A model generated the notes under the pieces. It was not told the DNA's origin, searched no databases, and saw nothing but the letters and a program-made list of their open reading frames with translations. Of a stretch of DNA of 64,000 bases, positions 8,890 to 17,246 are shown in pieces. Position numbers and translations under genes: made by a program. Each line of letters opens with the position of its first letter. The stretch's first letter is position 1. Origin of the DNA: Gp1-AA133 sp963850425 (lineage in GTDB: Bacteria; Acidobacteriota; Terriglobia; Terriglobales; Acidobacteriaceae); contig CAWKLF010000005.1 in assembly GCA_963850425.1 (NCBI GenBank), positions 570,371-634,370 on the forward strand. The letters run 5' to 3'.

Positions 8890-8928
8890 ATCAGCGTACA
8901 CCGTACGCCGCTGTGGCGTACTTGTCAA
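8881..8928 (-). promoter_or_regulatory. Promoter and operator of the XRE-VWA operon
   Basis: Read on the minus strand, TTGACA (8923-8928) and TACGGT (8900-8905) are separated by 17 nt. The spacer is a perfect inverted repeat GTACGCC-GCTGT-GGCGTAC (8903-8921). A second, imperfect copy GTACGCC-N6-GCGTAC lies at 8881-8899, 22 nt away, overlapping the start codon. Two dimer sites two helical turns apart, one between the -35 and -10 boxes, fit an autorepressor operator. The same site could also control the divergent gene at 8929. Confidence 0.75.
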
Positions 8929-9489
8929 GTGAGGTATGATTTCTTATCAGCAGTCTGGGGGCGTGCTCTGCAGTCTTTCCTGCACTCGAACGATCCGCAC
9001 TCGCGGCAACTCAAGGCTTTGCGCGCAGTTGCGTCGGTGGAATTTCTCAAGGGCCTGGTGGTGCTGCTGGCGGGTTTCGGTGTGTTGTCGCTGGTCCACC
9101 GCGACGCCTGGGACGTTGCCGAGAGCTTCCTGGAATGGCTGCACATCAGCCCCGAGGGCCACTACGCCCAAGTCTTCCTGAATCTTGCGGACCAGGTTAC
9201 CGACCGCAAGGTCTGGGCGGTCGCGATCGCGGCATTGGCATACTCGACGCTGCGTTTCGTGGAGTCGTATGGCCTTTGGAGAGAGCGTCCTTGGGCCGAA
9301 TGGCTGGCTATGATTGCAGGGGCGATATACCTGCCATTCGAGCTCTTCGAACTGGCACGGAAGCCCGATTGGGTACGGCTCGCGATTCTGCTGGTAAATC
9401 TGGCAGTGGTTCTCTACATGGTGTTCCTGCGTATGCAGGCGCGGCATCGGCTGCGCCCAGCGGTTCCCGTCGCGGACAGTGCGGACTAG
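8929..9489 (+). CDS. DUF2127-family membrane protein
   Basis: About 186 residues if read from GTG 8929. The frame is open back to 8782, but that part runs over the XRE gene and its operator. The 'SVEFLKGLVVLLAGFGVLSLVHRDAWDVAE' start, 'LADQVTDRKVWAVAIAALAYSTLRFVESYGLW' and the late hydrophobic helices fit the DUF2127 integral membrane family with about four helices. Molecular role unknown. No good ribosome site is seen, so the start is uncertain. It is divergent from the XRE-VWA pair. Confidence 0.75.
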   Translation: MRYDFLSAVWGRALQSFLHSNDPHSRQLKALRAVASVEFLKGLVVLLAGFGVLSLVHRDAWDVAESFLEWLHISPEGHYAQVFLNLADQVTDRKVWAVAIAALAYSTLRFVESYGLWRERPWAEWLAMIAGAIYLPFELFELARKPDWVRLAILLVNLAVVLYMVFLRMQARHRLRPAVPVADSAD

Positions 9490-9498
9490 CAGTCCGCA
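9480..9498 (+). terminator. Hairpin at the end of the DUF2127 gene
   Basis: An 8-bp stem TGCGGACT / AGTCCGCA with a 3-nt loop, overlapping the TAG stop codon. The T-run after it is weak, so this is a possible rather than certain terminator. Confidence 0.45.
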
Positions 9499-9602
9499 TT
9501 CCTACAAGCAGGGATTTTCTTTTCATCACTGCGGGCGGTTACCCAAAGGACATGTCCTTAAGGAGCCTGTCTGAAATGTGGGAAGCATTTTAGGCTAGTG
9601 GT

Positions 9603-10019
9603 GTGCCCCTGATGGATGGAACACGAACCAAGCCTGCGCGCCCGGTTTCACGGGCAGGTTTGCCGGCGCGGCCTGCGCCTGTAAAAGCGCCTGGTTCTGC
9701 GCAAGCGGCATATGGAGCCGTCGACCACTGGAGCGTCGTTCTCTTTTACAGCATGGGGTTTGGTGCAATCGCGGTTGGCGTCCTGTTGTTCGCCGTTTTA
9801 GTGGCTATCTGGTTCTATGGACAGTTCATCTGGGCGTTCACGCAATGGGATCTCGCGAATGTGCGTCTCACCCCCTTCAAATCACTGGCGCAGTTAATCA
9901 TTGTCGCGACTTTCGCAGGGGGCACCTGTGTGGGGTTGTGGTGCTTCAGCGGAGCCGCTTGGCGCAATCGGAAGCCGGGACGCGTGGGATCCTCTACCAG
10001 TCGTCGCAGTGCGGGTTAG
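9603..10019 (+). CDS. Small membrane protein of unknown function
   Basis: 138 residues from GTG 9603 (ATG at 9612 is an alternative; neither has a strong ribosome site). A Pro/Ala-rich cytoplasmic N-terminal 40 residues is followed by two hydrophobic segments (about 45-75 and 95-118) and a basic Ser/Arg-rich tail. Not recognised. It converges on glnD with a 24-nt gap. Confidence 0.55.
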   Translation: MPLMDGTRTKPARPVSRAGLPARPAPVKAPGSAQAAYGAVDHWSVVLFYSMGFGAIAVGVLLFAVLVAIWFYGQFIWAFTQWDLANVRLTPFKSLAQLIIVATFAGGTCVGLWCFSGAAWRNRKPGRVGSSTSRRSAG

Positions 10020-10043
10020 CCGATTCCGCAGTTGTTTCCCGAC

Positions 10044-12635
10044 TCAATTAGCTTGAAGAGTTTCGCCCAGTGCAGCTTTCACGCGTTGCTGGTGGTCGGG
10101 GGGGAGCCTTTCGCCGTTGCTCGTCAGGTAAAAGACGTCGATCGCCACCTGACCTTCCGTGTCGATGAGCGCAATCTCGATATTGCATTTCTGGTGGGCG
10201 AGGCAGGAGCCGATACTGTGTAGCAGGCCGAGGCGATCCTGGGCGATGACCTGGACGAGAGTGGTTCGCGCGGAGCTGGTGTCGTCAAAATCGACCTTGG
10301 TGTCCACTTTCACCTTGCTTGTACCGGGTTTTTCCGCGCGCAGGCGGTCGCGTAGCATGCGATCCAGGTCGCTTTCCCCCAGCAAGACACTAACGATGCT
10401 GCGCTTGAAACGCTCCCACTCCTGCAGGTTGAGTTCCAGCGTTCGAAAGCGGTCGGTGAAGTAGAAGGTATCGACGACAGTTCCGGCCTGGTTCGAAAAA
10501 GCATTCGCCTTCACGATATTCATTCCCCAGGCCGCCAGCACTCCCGCCACCGACGCGAAGAGGAAAGGGCGGTCGCTGGTCACCAGGGTCAGTTCGAACC
10601 AGTGACGGCCCCGCTCGAGTAGAAGTTGGACAGGATCTTTGCCGAGGCGGCCGGCCATTTCAACGTGGGCGAGCACATCGGTCGCAGAGTAGGCAGCGAG
10701 GTAGCGCTTGGGCAAGCCTTCCAGGAAGATCTTGAGTTTGCGGCCACCAGTGGGGACGAGGGCGCGAATCTGCGCGAGATGGTCGTCTTCGGTATCGGCG
10801 CGAAGAGGCTCGTCGACGTTGTGATTCAGGTGATTGAAAGTGGCGATGTAGAGCTGGAAGACGTTTTCCGCTTTCCATGGAGTGAGCGCTTCCGGATTTA
10901 CGGCCTTGATGTCGGCATAGGTCAGCAGGGTGAGCATCTTGAGGCGCTCGGGCGTTTCCATTTTCTCTGCAAAGGTCCGCACGGTGTCGGGATCGAAGAT
11001 ATCGCGGCGCAATGTTGCGGAGATCTCCAGATGATTGCCGATCAGGAACAGGACGGTTTCGCGTTCCGAAGGATCGAGGTCGAGACGATCCATGCAGCTT
11101 TCGGCCGCCTGCAGGCTCGCGTCGACATGGCTGACGTTTGGCGTGCCCTTTCCGATGTCGTGCAGCAACAGCGCCAGGTAGAGCAGTTCGGGGCGCTCCA
11201 GTTCGCTGAAAAGTTCCGAGTAGCGCTGATCCCACTCGGCCTCGGACTGGCGAAGGCGGTGCAGGCTTTCGATGGCCACGAAGGAATGCTCGTCGACCGT
11301 GAAGCGATGGTAGAAGTCGCGCACGACCAGGGCATCGATGGCCTTGAGTTCTGGCAAAAGCAAGGTTAGCAGCTTGAGCGCATGCATCTCGCGCAGGGCG
11401 TCGGCCGCATAAGGTTGGGTAAGGATGTCGCCCAGGTAGAGCCAGAGTTCGGCGCCGCGCGGCGGGGTGGCCGCCAAGGAAGGGAGGACTTGCTCGATGC
11501 GGTATTCGGTGGTGGTACTCAGGCGCAGGCCGTGCGTCGCCATAAAGTGGAAGGTCCGCAGCAGCATTTCGGGATCATGCAATGCGTTGGGCTGCTGCAG
11601 ATAGATGAGACCGTCGACGATGGAGAAGTCAGCATTGGAGAGGCGCGAGCGCCAGTGCTGGAATTGGCGATAGAGCGAAGACCAGGCGGCGGGGATTTCT
11701 TCGAGCAATTGTTCGCACACGCGATACACGGAGCGGGCTTGTCCGAAGTAAGTCCGCATCCATCCGGCGGTGTCGGTGAGTTCCGCATCCGGCGTACCAA
11801 TTCTTCGGGCAGCGGCTTCGTCCTGCGACTCCCATAAAAGGAGATTGTCGTCACGGCCTTGCCGTAGATGAAGGAAGCAACGGACAGACATAAGGAACTC
11901 GAGTGCCGAATCCAACTGCTTGCGGGTGGAGAGCGGGAACAGGGTGCGAGGCTCAGGCCAATCACGCAGCTTGTCCATGGCTGAGATGAGCGCCAGCCAG
12001 CAGGCCACGTTGTAGTCTCGCAGACCTCCAGGTCCATCTTTCACGTTCGGTTCAAGGTGGAAGACGGTGTTGCCGTACTTGGCGTGACGGGAGCGCGTGA
12101 CTTCGGCCAGGCTCTGTACCAGCGACTGGGCCTCGCGCATCACCAGCTTGGGAATGATTTTGTCGTGTAGACGAGTGAAAAGTTCTCGATCACCGAGGAG
12201 GTAACGGCAGTCGAGCAGGGAAATGGTGAACTCCACGTTGGTGGCATCGAAGCGATCGCACTCGGCCAGAGTGCGGATGGTGGGGCTAACCTTCATGCGC
12301 AGGTCCCAGAGTTCCTGCGAGAACCGGCGAATGGAGTCCTTGTAGGCGGGCTCGGCGTCGCTATTGGCGTGCAGGAACAGGATGTCGACGTCGGAGTGCG
12401 GAAAAAGCCACTCCCGTCCGAATCCGCCGAGCGCAACCAGCGCGAAGCCCGAAGGCCCGCGCTCTTCCGGGGAAATGATCTGCTGCCAGAGCCGTTGGCA
12501 GATTCCTTCGACCAGCCGGGTACGTTGCTGCAAGGCGGCGCAGCCGTCCCCGGTGGCGGCAAACTGCTGTTGGATCTTTGCCGAAGCGTCCAAGTACAGT
12601 TCCCGCAATTCGCTGCTTAATGTGGCCGTCGACAT
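10044..12635 (-). CDS. glnD: GlnD, PII uridylyltransferase / uridylyl-removing enzyme
   Basis: 863 residues from ATG 12635 (GTG 12668 is an alternative). The nucleotidyltransferase motif 'GGFGREWLFPHSDVDILF' lies near residues 70-87. An HD domain for uridylyl removal shows 'LALLLHDIGKGTP', and two ACT domains occupy the C-terminal 180 residues ('LFASVAGVLAAWGMNIVKAN' and 'DRLGLLHSIGSCLA'). The length is usual for GlnD. The enzyme uridylylates PII when glutamine is low and reverses it when glutamine is high. It lies 78 nt downstream of the PII gene and in the same direction, so writer, target and transporter form one unit. Confidence 0.96.
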   Translation of the reverse strand: MSTATLSSELRELYLDASAKIQQQFAATGDGCAALQQRTRLVEGICQRLWQQIISPEERGPSGFALVALGGFGREWLFPHSDVDILFLHANSDAEPAYKDSIRRFSQELWDLRMKVSPTIRTLAECDRFDATNVEFTISLLDCRYLLGDRELFTRLHDKIIPKLVMREAQSLVQSLAEVTRSRHAKYGNTVFHLEPNVKDGPGGLRDYNVACWLALISAMDKLRDWPEPRTLFPLSTRKQLDSALEFLMSVRCFLHLRQGRDDNLLLWESQDEAAARRIGTPDAELTDTAGWMRTYFGQARSVYRVCEQLLEEIPAAWSSLYRQFQHWRSRLSNADFSIVDGLIYLQQPNALHDPEMLLRTFHFMATHGLRLSTTTEYRIEQVLPSLAATPPRGAELWLYLGDILTQPYAADALREMHALKLLTLLLPELKAIDALVVRDFYHRFTVDEHSFVAIESLHRLRQSEAEWDQRYSELFSELERPELLYLALLLHDIGKGTPNVSHVDASLQAAESCMDRLDLDPSERETVLFLIGNHLEISATLRRDIFDPDTVRTFAEKMETPERLKMLTLLTYADIKAVNPEALTPWKAENVFQLYIATFNHLNHNVDEPLRADTEDDHLAQIRALVPTGGRKLKIFLEGLPKRYLAAYSATDVLAHVEMAGRLGKDPVQLLLERGRHWFELTLVTSDRPFLFASVAGVLAAWGMNIVKANAFSNQAGTVVDTFYFTDRFRTLELNLQEWERFKRSIVSVLLGESDLDRMLRDRLRAEKPGTSKVKVDTKVDFDDTSSARTTLVQVIAQDRLGLLHSIGSCLAHQKCNIEIALIDTEGQVAIDVFYLTSNGERLPPDHQQRVKAALGETLQAN

Positions 12636-12713
12636 ACCCGATGCCTTGTTGGACTCCCTGGCCTGCACATCCCGGATCGGGGGACGTGCTTCCGCGGCCT
12701 TTTCATCTGAACC

Positions 12714-13052
12714 TTAGAGCGCCCCTTCGCCGCGCTCGTCGTTGCGAATCCGGACTGCCTCGTCCACTTTCGAGAGAAAAATCTTGCCGTCGCCGATTTT
12801 GCCGGTGCGGGCGGCGGTAGCGATGGCCTGCACCGCTTTCTCGACGATGGCATCCGGGAGAACGGTTTCGAGCTTGATCTTGGGGATAAGATCAACGGTG
12901 TACTCGCGGCCGCGGTAAAACTCGGTGTGCCCCTTCTGGCGGCCGTGCCCGCGCACCTCGAGGACAGTCATGCCCTCGACGCCGATTTCGTGGAGCGCAT
13001 CTTTCACCGCTTCCAGCTTGGAGGTTTGGATGATGGCTTCGATTTTGATCAT
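12714..13052 (-). CDS. glnK: PII nitrogen regulatory protein (GlnK/GlnB)
   Basis: 112 residues from the ATG at 13052 ('MIKIEAIIQTSKLEAVK'). The T-loop 'FYRGREYTVDLIPKIKLE' includes the Tyr uridylylated by GlnD, and the C-terminal 'TGKIGDGKIF' signature is intact. It is 49 nt downstream of amt, the typical pairing for GlnK, which blocks the Amt channel when not modified. GlnB and GlnK cannot be told apart by sequence alone; the symbol follows the linkage to amt. Confidence 0.95.
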   Translation of the reverse strand: MIKIEAIIQTSKLEAVKDALHEIGVEGMTVLEVRGHGRQKGHTEFYRGREYTVDLIPKIKLETVLPDAIVEKAVQAIATAARTGKIGDGKIFLSKVDEAVRIRNDERGEGAL

Positions 13053-13101
13053 GAGCGTTGTGTAGACCTCAGTGCAGCGGAAACGGACAGGGAAGCGCAC
13101 A

Positions 13102-14511
13102 TCACGCAGTCACCTCCCACGAATAACCTTCCTCACCATGTTGGGTGAGATCGAGACCTTGTACTTCCTCGTCTTCAGTGACGCGCAGACCGATGGCAAG
13201 GTCGACGAGTTTGAGGATCATGAGCGTTCCAACGATTGCCAGGATCCACGCAATGATCACGCCCACACCCTGATTGAGCAACTGGCGGGCGTTTCCCTCG
13301 AGCAGGCCGGAGGGGAGCGGGTTTCCTTGCGCGTCTTTGAAGATGGGATTGATTGCGGACGCGGCGAATACGCCCGTCAGAAGAGCGCCCAGGGTTCCCC
13401 CGGCGCCATGAACGCCAAAGGCGTCGAGGCTGTCGTCGTAGCCAAAGCGTGCCTTCACGCTGACAACCATGAAGAAGCAGAATGCTCCCGCGATCAAGCC
13501 GATTGCGATAGCGGGCATGGGGCCGACGAAGCCTGCGGCTGGAGTGATGGCGACGAGTCCGGCGACCGCTCCAGAAATCGCCCCTAAGGCGCTGGGTTTT
13601 CCGTTGCGCATCCATTCGGCGCCGCTCCATCCGATGACGGCGGCAGCGGCGGCGAAGTGCGTGGCCACGAAGGCGCTGGTGGCAAGGCTTCCGGCGGCGA
13701 GCGCGCTGCCCGCATTGAATCCGAACCAGCCGACCCACAGCAGGCACGCGCCCACGAAGCTGAGCACGACGCTGTGCGGCGTCATGGCTTCCTTGGGATA
13801 TCCCACGCGCTTGCCGAGATAGAGCGCGCACACAAACGCGGATACTCCGGACGTCACGTGAACCACAGTACCACCGGCGAAATCGAGACAGGGAAATCTT
13901 CCGCCCAGGGCAGCATTTAGCAACCCGCCTTTGCCCCACACCATGTGCGCCATTGGGCAGTAGACGATCAGCGACCAAAGGACCATGAAGGCGAGCATCG
14001 CACTGAACTTCATGCGCTCCGCAAAGGCGCCCGTAATGAGCGCCGGTGTGATGATGGCGAACATTAACTGGTAGACCATGAATGTCTGCAGCGGAATGGT
14101 GGCGGCGTAATCAGGATCGGGCTGGGCGCCCACTCCGCGTAAGAAGAGGTTGTGCAGGCCGCCGATAAAACTGCCCCCCGATCCGAAGGCGAGACTGTAA
14201 CTGACCAAAGCCCACAGGATCGTGATCACGGCCATCATGGCGAAACTCTGGACCATAGTGCCCAGGACGTTCTTCTTGCGCACCAAACCCCCATAAAAAA
14301 GAGCGAGTCCGGGGCCGGTCATCATCAGGACGAGGGCTGAACTGGTGAGCATCCAGGCGTTGTCGGCAGAACTTTTGGCATCGGCCGCCACCTGCTCGAG
14401 CTTGGCGAGGCGTGTGCCGTCAGGGCCCGCATCCGTCGGGCTCTGGGCCCACATCGCTAGGGCAGTGAAGAGCAGACCAAGCATGAACCCAAGAAGCAGC
14501 CGCTTGCGCAT
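13102..14511 (-). CDS. amt: Amt ammonium transporter
   Basis: 469 residues from ATG 14511 (the frame opens 42 nt earlier). A signal peptide and a ~45-residue periplasmic segment precede eleven expected helices. Family signatures seen include 'MMTGPGLALFYGGLVRKKNVL', 'DFAGGTVVHVTSGVSAFVCA', 'WVGWFGFNAGSA' and 'DDSLDAFGVHGAGGTLGALLTG'. It imports ammonium across the inner membrane. It begins an apparent amt-glnK-glnD transcript and is divergent from argR across a 251-nt gap. Confidence 0.95.
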   Translation of the reverse strand: MRKRLLLGFMLGLLFTALAMWAQSPTDAGPDGTRLAKLEQVAADAKSSADNAWMLTSSALVLMMTGPGLALFYGGLVRKKNVLGTMVQSFAMMAVITILWALVSYSLAFGSGGSFIGGLHNLFLRGVGAQPDPDYAATIPLQTFMVYQLMFAIITPALITGAFAERMKFSAMLAFMVLWSLIVYCPMAHMVWGKGGLLNAALGGRFPCLDFAGGTVVHVTSGVSAFVCALYLGKRVGYPKEAMTPHSVVLSFVGACLLWVGWFGFNAGSALAAGSLATSAFVATHFAAAAAVIGWSGAEWMRNGKPSALGAISGAVAGLVAITPAAGFVGPMPAIAIGLIAGAFCFFMVVSVKARFGYDDSLDAFGVHGAGGTLGALLTGVFAASAINPIFKDAQGNPLPSGLLEGNARQLLNQGVGVIIAWILAIVGTLMILKLVDLAIGLRVTEDEEVQGLDLTQHGEEGYSWEVTA

Positions 14512-14704
14512 CAATACCTGACTCCCGGCGAAAGAGGATCGAACCACGCCCAAATCTACAGTTTCAGCAGGGACAGCCGGAAATCGAAACTATTTATGGA
14601 AGCAATCAGGAATTGTTATGAGTGGGGTCCGTTGGCGCGCGGGCAACGCGGGCTTGCATGCCATACCTGGCGGCCCGGTATCAGACTGGTTACGAAATAG
14701 AGGG

Positions 14705-14760
14705 TTGACAGGGAAGGGTATTCGCCTGCATGATTATTCACACTAATGCATAATTATTCA
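14705..14760 (+). promoter_or_regulatory. argR promoter with two ARG boxes
   Basis: TTGACA at 14705-14710 is followed 18 nt later by CATGAT (14729-14734) as a likely -10. Two near-identical sites, TGCATGATTATTCA (14727-14740) and TGCATAATTATTCA (14747-14760), lie 20 nt centre to centre. They match the ArgR operator consensus (TGAATWWWWATTCA type). The first covers the -10 box and the second ends 2 nt before the argR start codon. This fits arginine-dependent repression of the operon by ArgR. Confidence 0.85.
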
Positions 14761-14762
14761 TC

Positions 14763-15206
14763 ATGAACAAAGTGGCGCGGCAAAAGACGATTCTCGAGGT
14801 TCTGCACAAGGGGCCCATTGAGAGCCAGGAAGAGTTGCAGGGCGTTCTCGCAAAGCGCGGGTTCGAAGTAGGGCAAGCCACGCTTTCCCGGGACATCCGG
14901 GAGCTGGGGCTCGTGAAGACGTACGACGGCTACATGGCGCCCAGCGGAGGTGCAGTGCCTGAGCCCATGTTGCCTTCGGTTTCGCGCCTGGTGCGGGAGT
15001 TTGTGGTGGAGGTGCGGCTGGCTCAAAACATGCTGGTTCTGAAGACCAGTGTGGGCAGCGCACAGCCGGTGGCGGCCTCCATTGACGCGGAGAATTGGCC
15101 CGAGGTGGTTGGGACGCTGGCAGGAGACGACACGATCCTGGTGATTTCGCCGGATAACAAAACTGCGCAGCAATTGGCTCGCCGGATTGAAGGAATGCAG
15201 GTTTGA
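14763..15206 (+). CDS. argR: Arginine repressor ArgR
   Basis: 147 residues. The N-terminal winged helix has 'GQATLSRDIRELGLVK', and the C-terminal arginine-binding/hexamer domain has 'GTLAGDDTILVI'. ATG 14763 has no Shine-Dalgarno; the leader is filled by ARG boxes. It overlaps argC (TGATG). As first gene of the operon it should set arginine-responsive control of all the following genes. Confidence 0.95.
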   Translation: MNKVARQKTILEVLHKGPIESQEELQGVLAKRGFEVGQATLSRDIRELGLVKTYDGYMAPSGGAVPEPMLPSVSRLVREFVVEVRLAQNMLVLKTSVGSAQPVAASIDAENWPEVVGTLAGDDTILVISPDNKTAQQLARRIEGMQV

Positions 15207-16249
15207 TGGCGGCCAAGCTGAAAACAGCGCTGTTGGGGGCGACCGGGTACTCGGGCTTCGAGTTGACGCGCCTCCTGCTGCGCCATGACAAGCTGCAGAA
15301 GCCTCTGTTGATGAAACGTGAATCGGGGAGCGGAGGATCGGATTTGGCCGAGGCGTTTCCGGCATTGAGCGGCAATGGCGGCTACCCGCTGCTGGCGTTC
15401 TCCCTCGAGAGACTGAAGGACTCGGGTGTGGACTTGCTGTTTCTGGCTACTCCGCACGAGCTGTCGCGCACTCTGGTGCCGGAAATCGTGCGGGCGGGGA
15501 TTCGGGTGATCGACCTTAGCGGTGCGTGGCGGCTTCAGCGAGAAGAGCATCGGGGGGTCTATGGATTTGACGACGCGGACGTTAAGGCTGCCCACGAAGC
15601 AATGTCGAAGGCCGTGTATGGCTTGCCGGAACTCCATCACGATGCGATTGCCGACGCAATGCTGGTGGCGAACCCGGGCTGCTACGCGACGTCGGTGATT
15701 CTCGCGCTTGCGCCGTTAGTAAAGGGGGATCTGGTGGATCGCAACCGCGGCATCGTCTCAGACTCGAAATCGGGAGTGTCGGGAGCAGGGAAGGAGGCGA
15801 CGGCGCGCACGCACTTTGTTTCGGTCGCAGACAACCTGTCGGCGTACGGGGTCTTCAAGCATCGGCACCTGGGAGAGATGGTTGAGCAACTCGAGCTTCG
15901 GTCGGACGAGCTGATATTCACTCCGCATCTGCTGCCGATCCCGCGCGGGATCTTGTCGACCATATACGTGCACCTTTCTCGAGCGATGAGGGCGCGGGAG
16001 GTTGAGAGTTGCTATCGGAAGTATTACGAAGGGCGGCGATGGGTGCGAGTGTTTTCGTCGCCAGAGCTGCCGGAAATTCAATATTCGCTGCACTCTAATC
16101 ATTGCGACATCGGCTTTTGCCTGGCTGATGACGGGCGACGATTGGTGATTGTTTCGTGCGTGGACAACTTACTCAAGGGCGCGGCCGGGCAGGCCGTGCA
16201 GAACATGAACGTGATGTACGGCTGGAATGAGGCGGAGGGGTTGCAGTGA
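15206..16249 (+). CDS. argC: N-acetyl-gamma-glutamyl-phosphate reductase
   Basis: 347 residues from ATG 15206, which overlaps the argR stop. The NADP-binding 'LLGATGYSGFELTRLL' is at the start, and the catalytic Cys sits in 'VANPGCYATSVIL' near residue 157. The C-terminal 'DNLLKGAAGQAVQNMNVM' is typical. It reduces N-acetylglutamyl phosphate to the semialdehyde, the third step of arginine synthesis. Confidence 0.96.
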   Translation: MAAKLKTALLGATGYSGFELTRLLLRHDKLQKPLLMKRESGSGGSDLAEAFPALSGNGGYPLLAFSLERLKDSGVDLLFLATPHELSRTLVPEIVRAGIRVIDLSGAWRLQREEHRGVYGFDDADVKAAHEAMSKAVYGLPELHHDAIADAMLVANPGCYATSVILALAPLVKGDLVDRNRGIVSDSKSGVSGAGKEATARTHFVSVADNLSAYGVFKHRHLGEMVEQLELRSDELIFTPHLLPIPRGILSTIYVHLSRAMRAREVESCYRKYYEGRRWVRVFSSPELPEIQYSLHSNHCDIGFCLADDGRRLVIVSCVDNLLKGAAGQAVQNMNVMYGWNEAEGLQ

Positions 16250-17031
16250 AGATCGTCGTGAAGATTGGCGGAGCAGCCCTCGATGACGCGGCCGTATTGC
16301 GGAAATGTGCGCACGCGGTCGTCGAGTTGTCTGGCGATGGGCACCAGGTGGCCGTCATCCACGGTGGTGGCACGGAATTGACCCGTACCATGCAGCGGCT
16401 GGGTAAGAAGAGCGAGTTCATTAACGGCCTGCGGGTCACCGATGCCGAGACTCGCGATATGGCGCTCATGGTGCTCGCCGGCATGGTGAACAAGAGGCTG
16501 GTGTCGGCCATCGGCGCGTCGGGCAAGCCCGCTATCGGATTATGCGGTGGAGATGGGGGAACAGTTCGTGCACGCAAGAAAGTGAGCAGCGACGGAGACC
16601 TGGGATACGTCGGTGAGATCTGTGCCGTGGAGCCTCGCTGGATTGAGGCAATCTGGAGTCAGGGTGGCATTCCGGTCATTTCCAGTCTCGCGGTTGGCGC
16701 GCTGGGTGAGTACTACAACGTGAATGCGGATCAGATGGCGGCGGCCTGTGCAGTGGGATGCCAGGCGAGCGCTTTAATTTTTCTGACCGACGTGGCCGGA
16801 GTGAAGGATGCGGATGGCAGCGTGATTCCCTGGCTTGATCTGAGCCAGGTCGCGGTGTTGGTGCAGACATCGGTGGTGCACGGAGGAATGCTACCCAAAC
16901 TCGAAGCATGCAGGCACGCTTTGAACAAGGGTGTGGGGCGCGTGCGGATTTTGCCGGCGGCGGAGGCTGAGGTTCTGCCGCAGTTTTATTTTGCTAAGTT
17001 GCAACTGGGTACTGAAGTGAGGGTGGCCTAG
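16246..17031 (+). CDS. argB: N-acetylglutamate kinase
   Basis: 261 residues; the GTG start overlaps argC by 4 nt (GTGA). Amino acid kinase fold: 'VVKIGGAAL', 'VIHGGGTELT', 'INGLRVTDAETRDMALMVLAGMVNK', 'NVNADQMAAACAVG' and 'LIFLTDVAGVKD'. It phosphorylates N-acetylglutamate and is often the arginine-feedback point in the pathway. The next gene starts 215 nt later, and argD, often placed here, is not present. Confidence 0.95.
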   Translation: MKIVVKIGGAALDDAAVLRKCAHAVVELSGDGHQVAVIHGGGTELTRTMQRLGKKSEFINGLRVTDAETRDMALMVLAGMVNKRLVSAIGASGKPAIGLCGGDGGTVRARKKVSSDGDLGYVGEICAVEPRWIEAIWSQGGIPVISSLAVGALGEYYNVNADQMAAACAVGCQASALIFLTDVAGVKDADGSVIPWLDLSQVAVLVQTSVVHGGMLPKLEACRHALNKGVGRVRILPAAEAEVLPQFYFAKLQLGTEVRVA

Positions 17032-17246
17032 ATCGATGGTCTGTGGGGGACCTTGAAGGGAATTGCGCTGCTGCAGTCGGATGGAAGCAGATTCCTGACT
17101 TCGTACGTAACGACAACTTCATGGCAGCATGCGAACGCGAGGTTCCTCGGCTGCGTTTGGCTTCGATTTGCTGAGAATGACAAAGGTACGTTAGTCGGTG
17201 ATGTCACGTCGCCGGATAGATTAAGGGATTAAGGAGAACATTAAGG

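Noticed and set aside
8782..8928. Extended N-terminus of the DUF2127 protein
   Set aside because: It reads over the XRE coding region and its operator in antisense and lies outside the family homology.
14640..14690. Sigma-54 promoter for amt-glnK-glnD
   Set aside because: On the minus strand a GGCATGCAAGCCCGC stretch has GG and GC elements, but they are one base too far apart for the strict -24/-12 spacing.
17032..17246. argD remnant
   Set aside because: No aminotransferase motif is readable in any frame.
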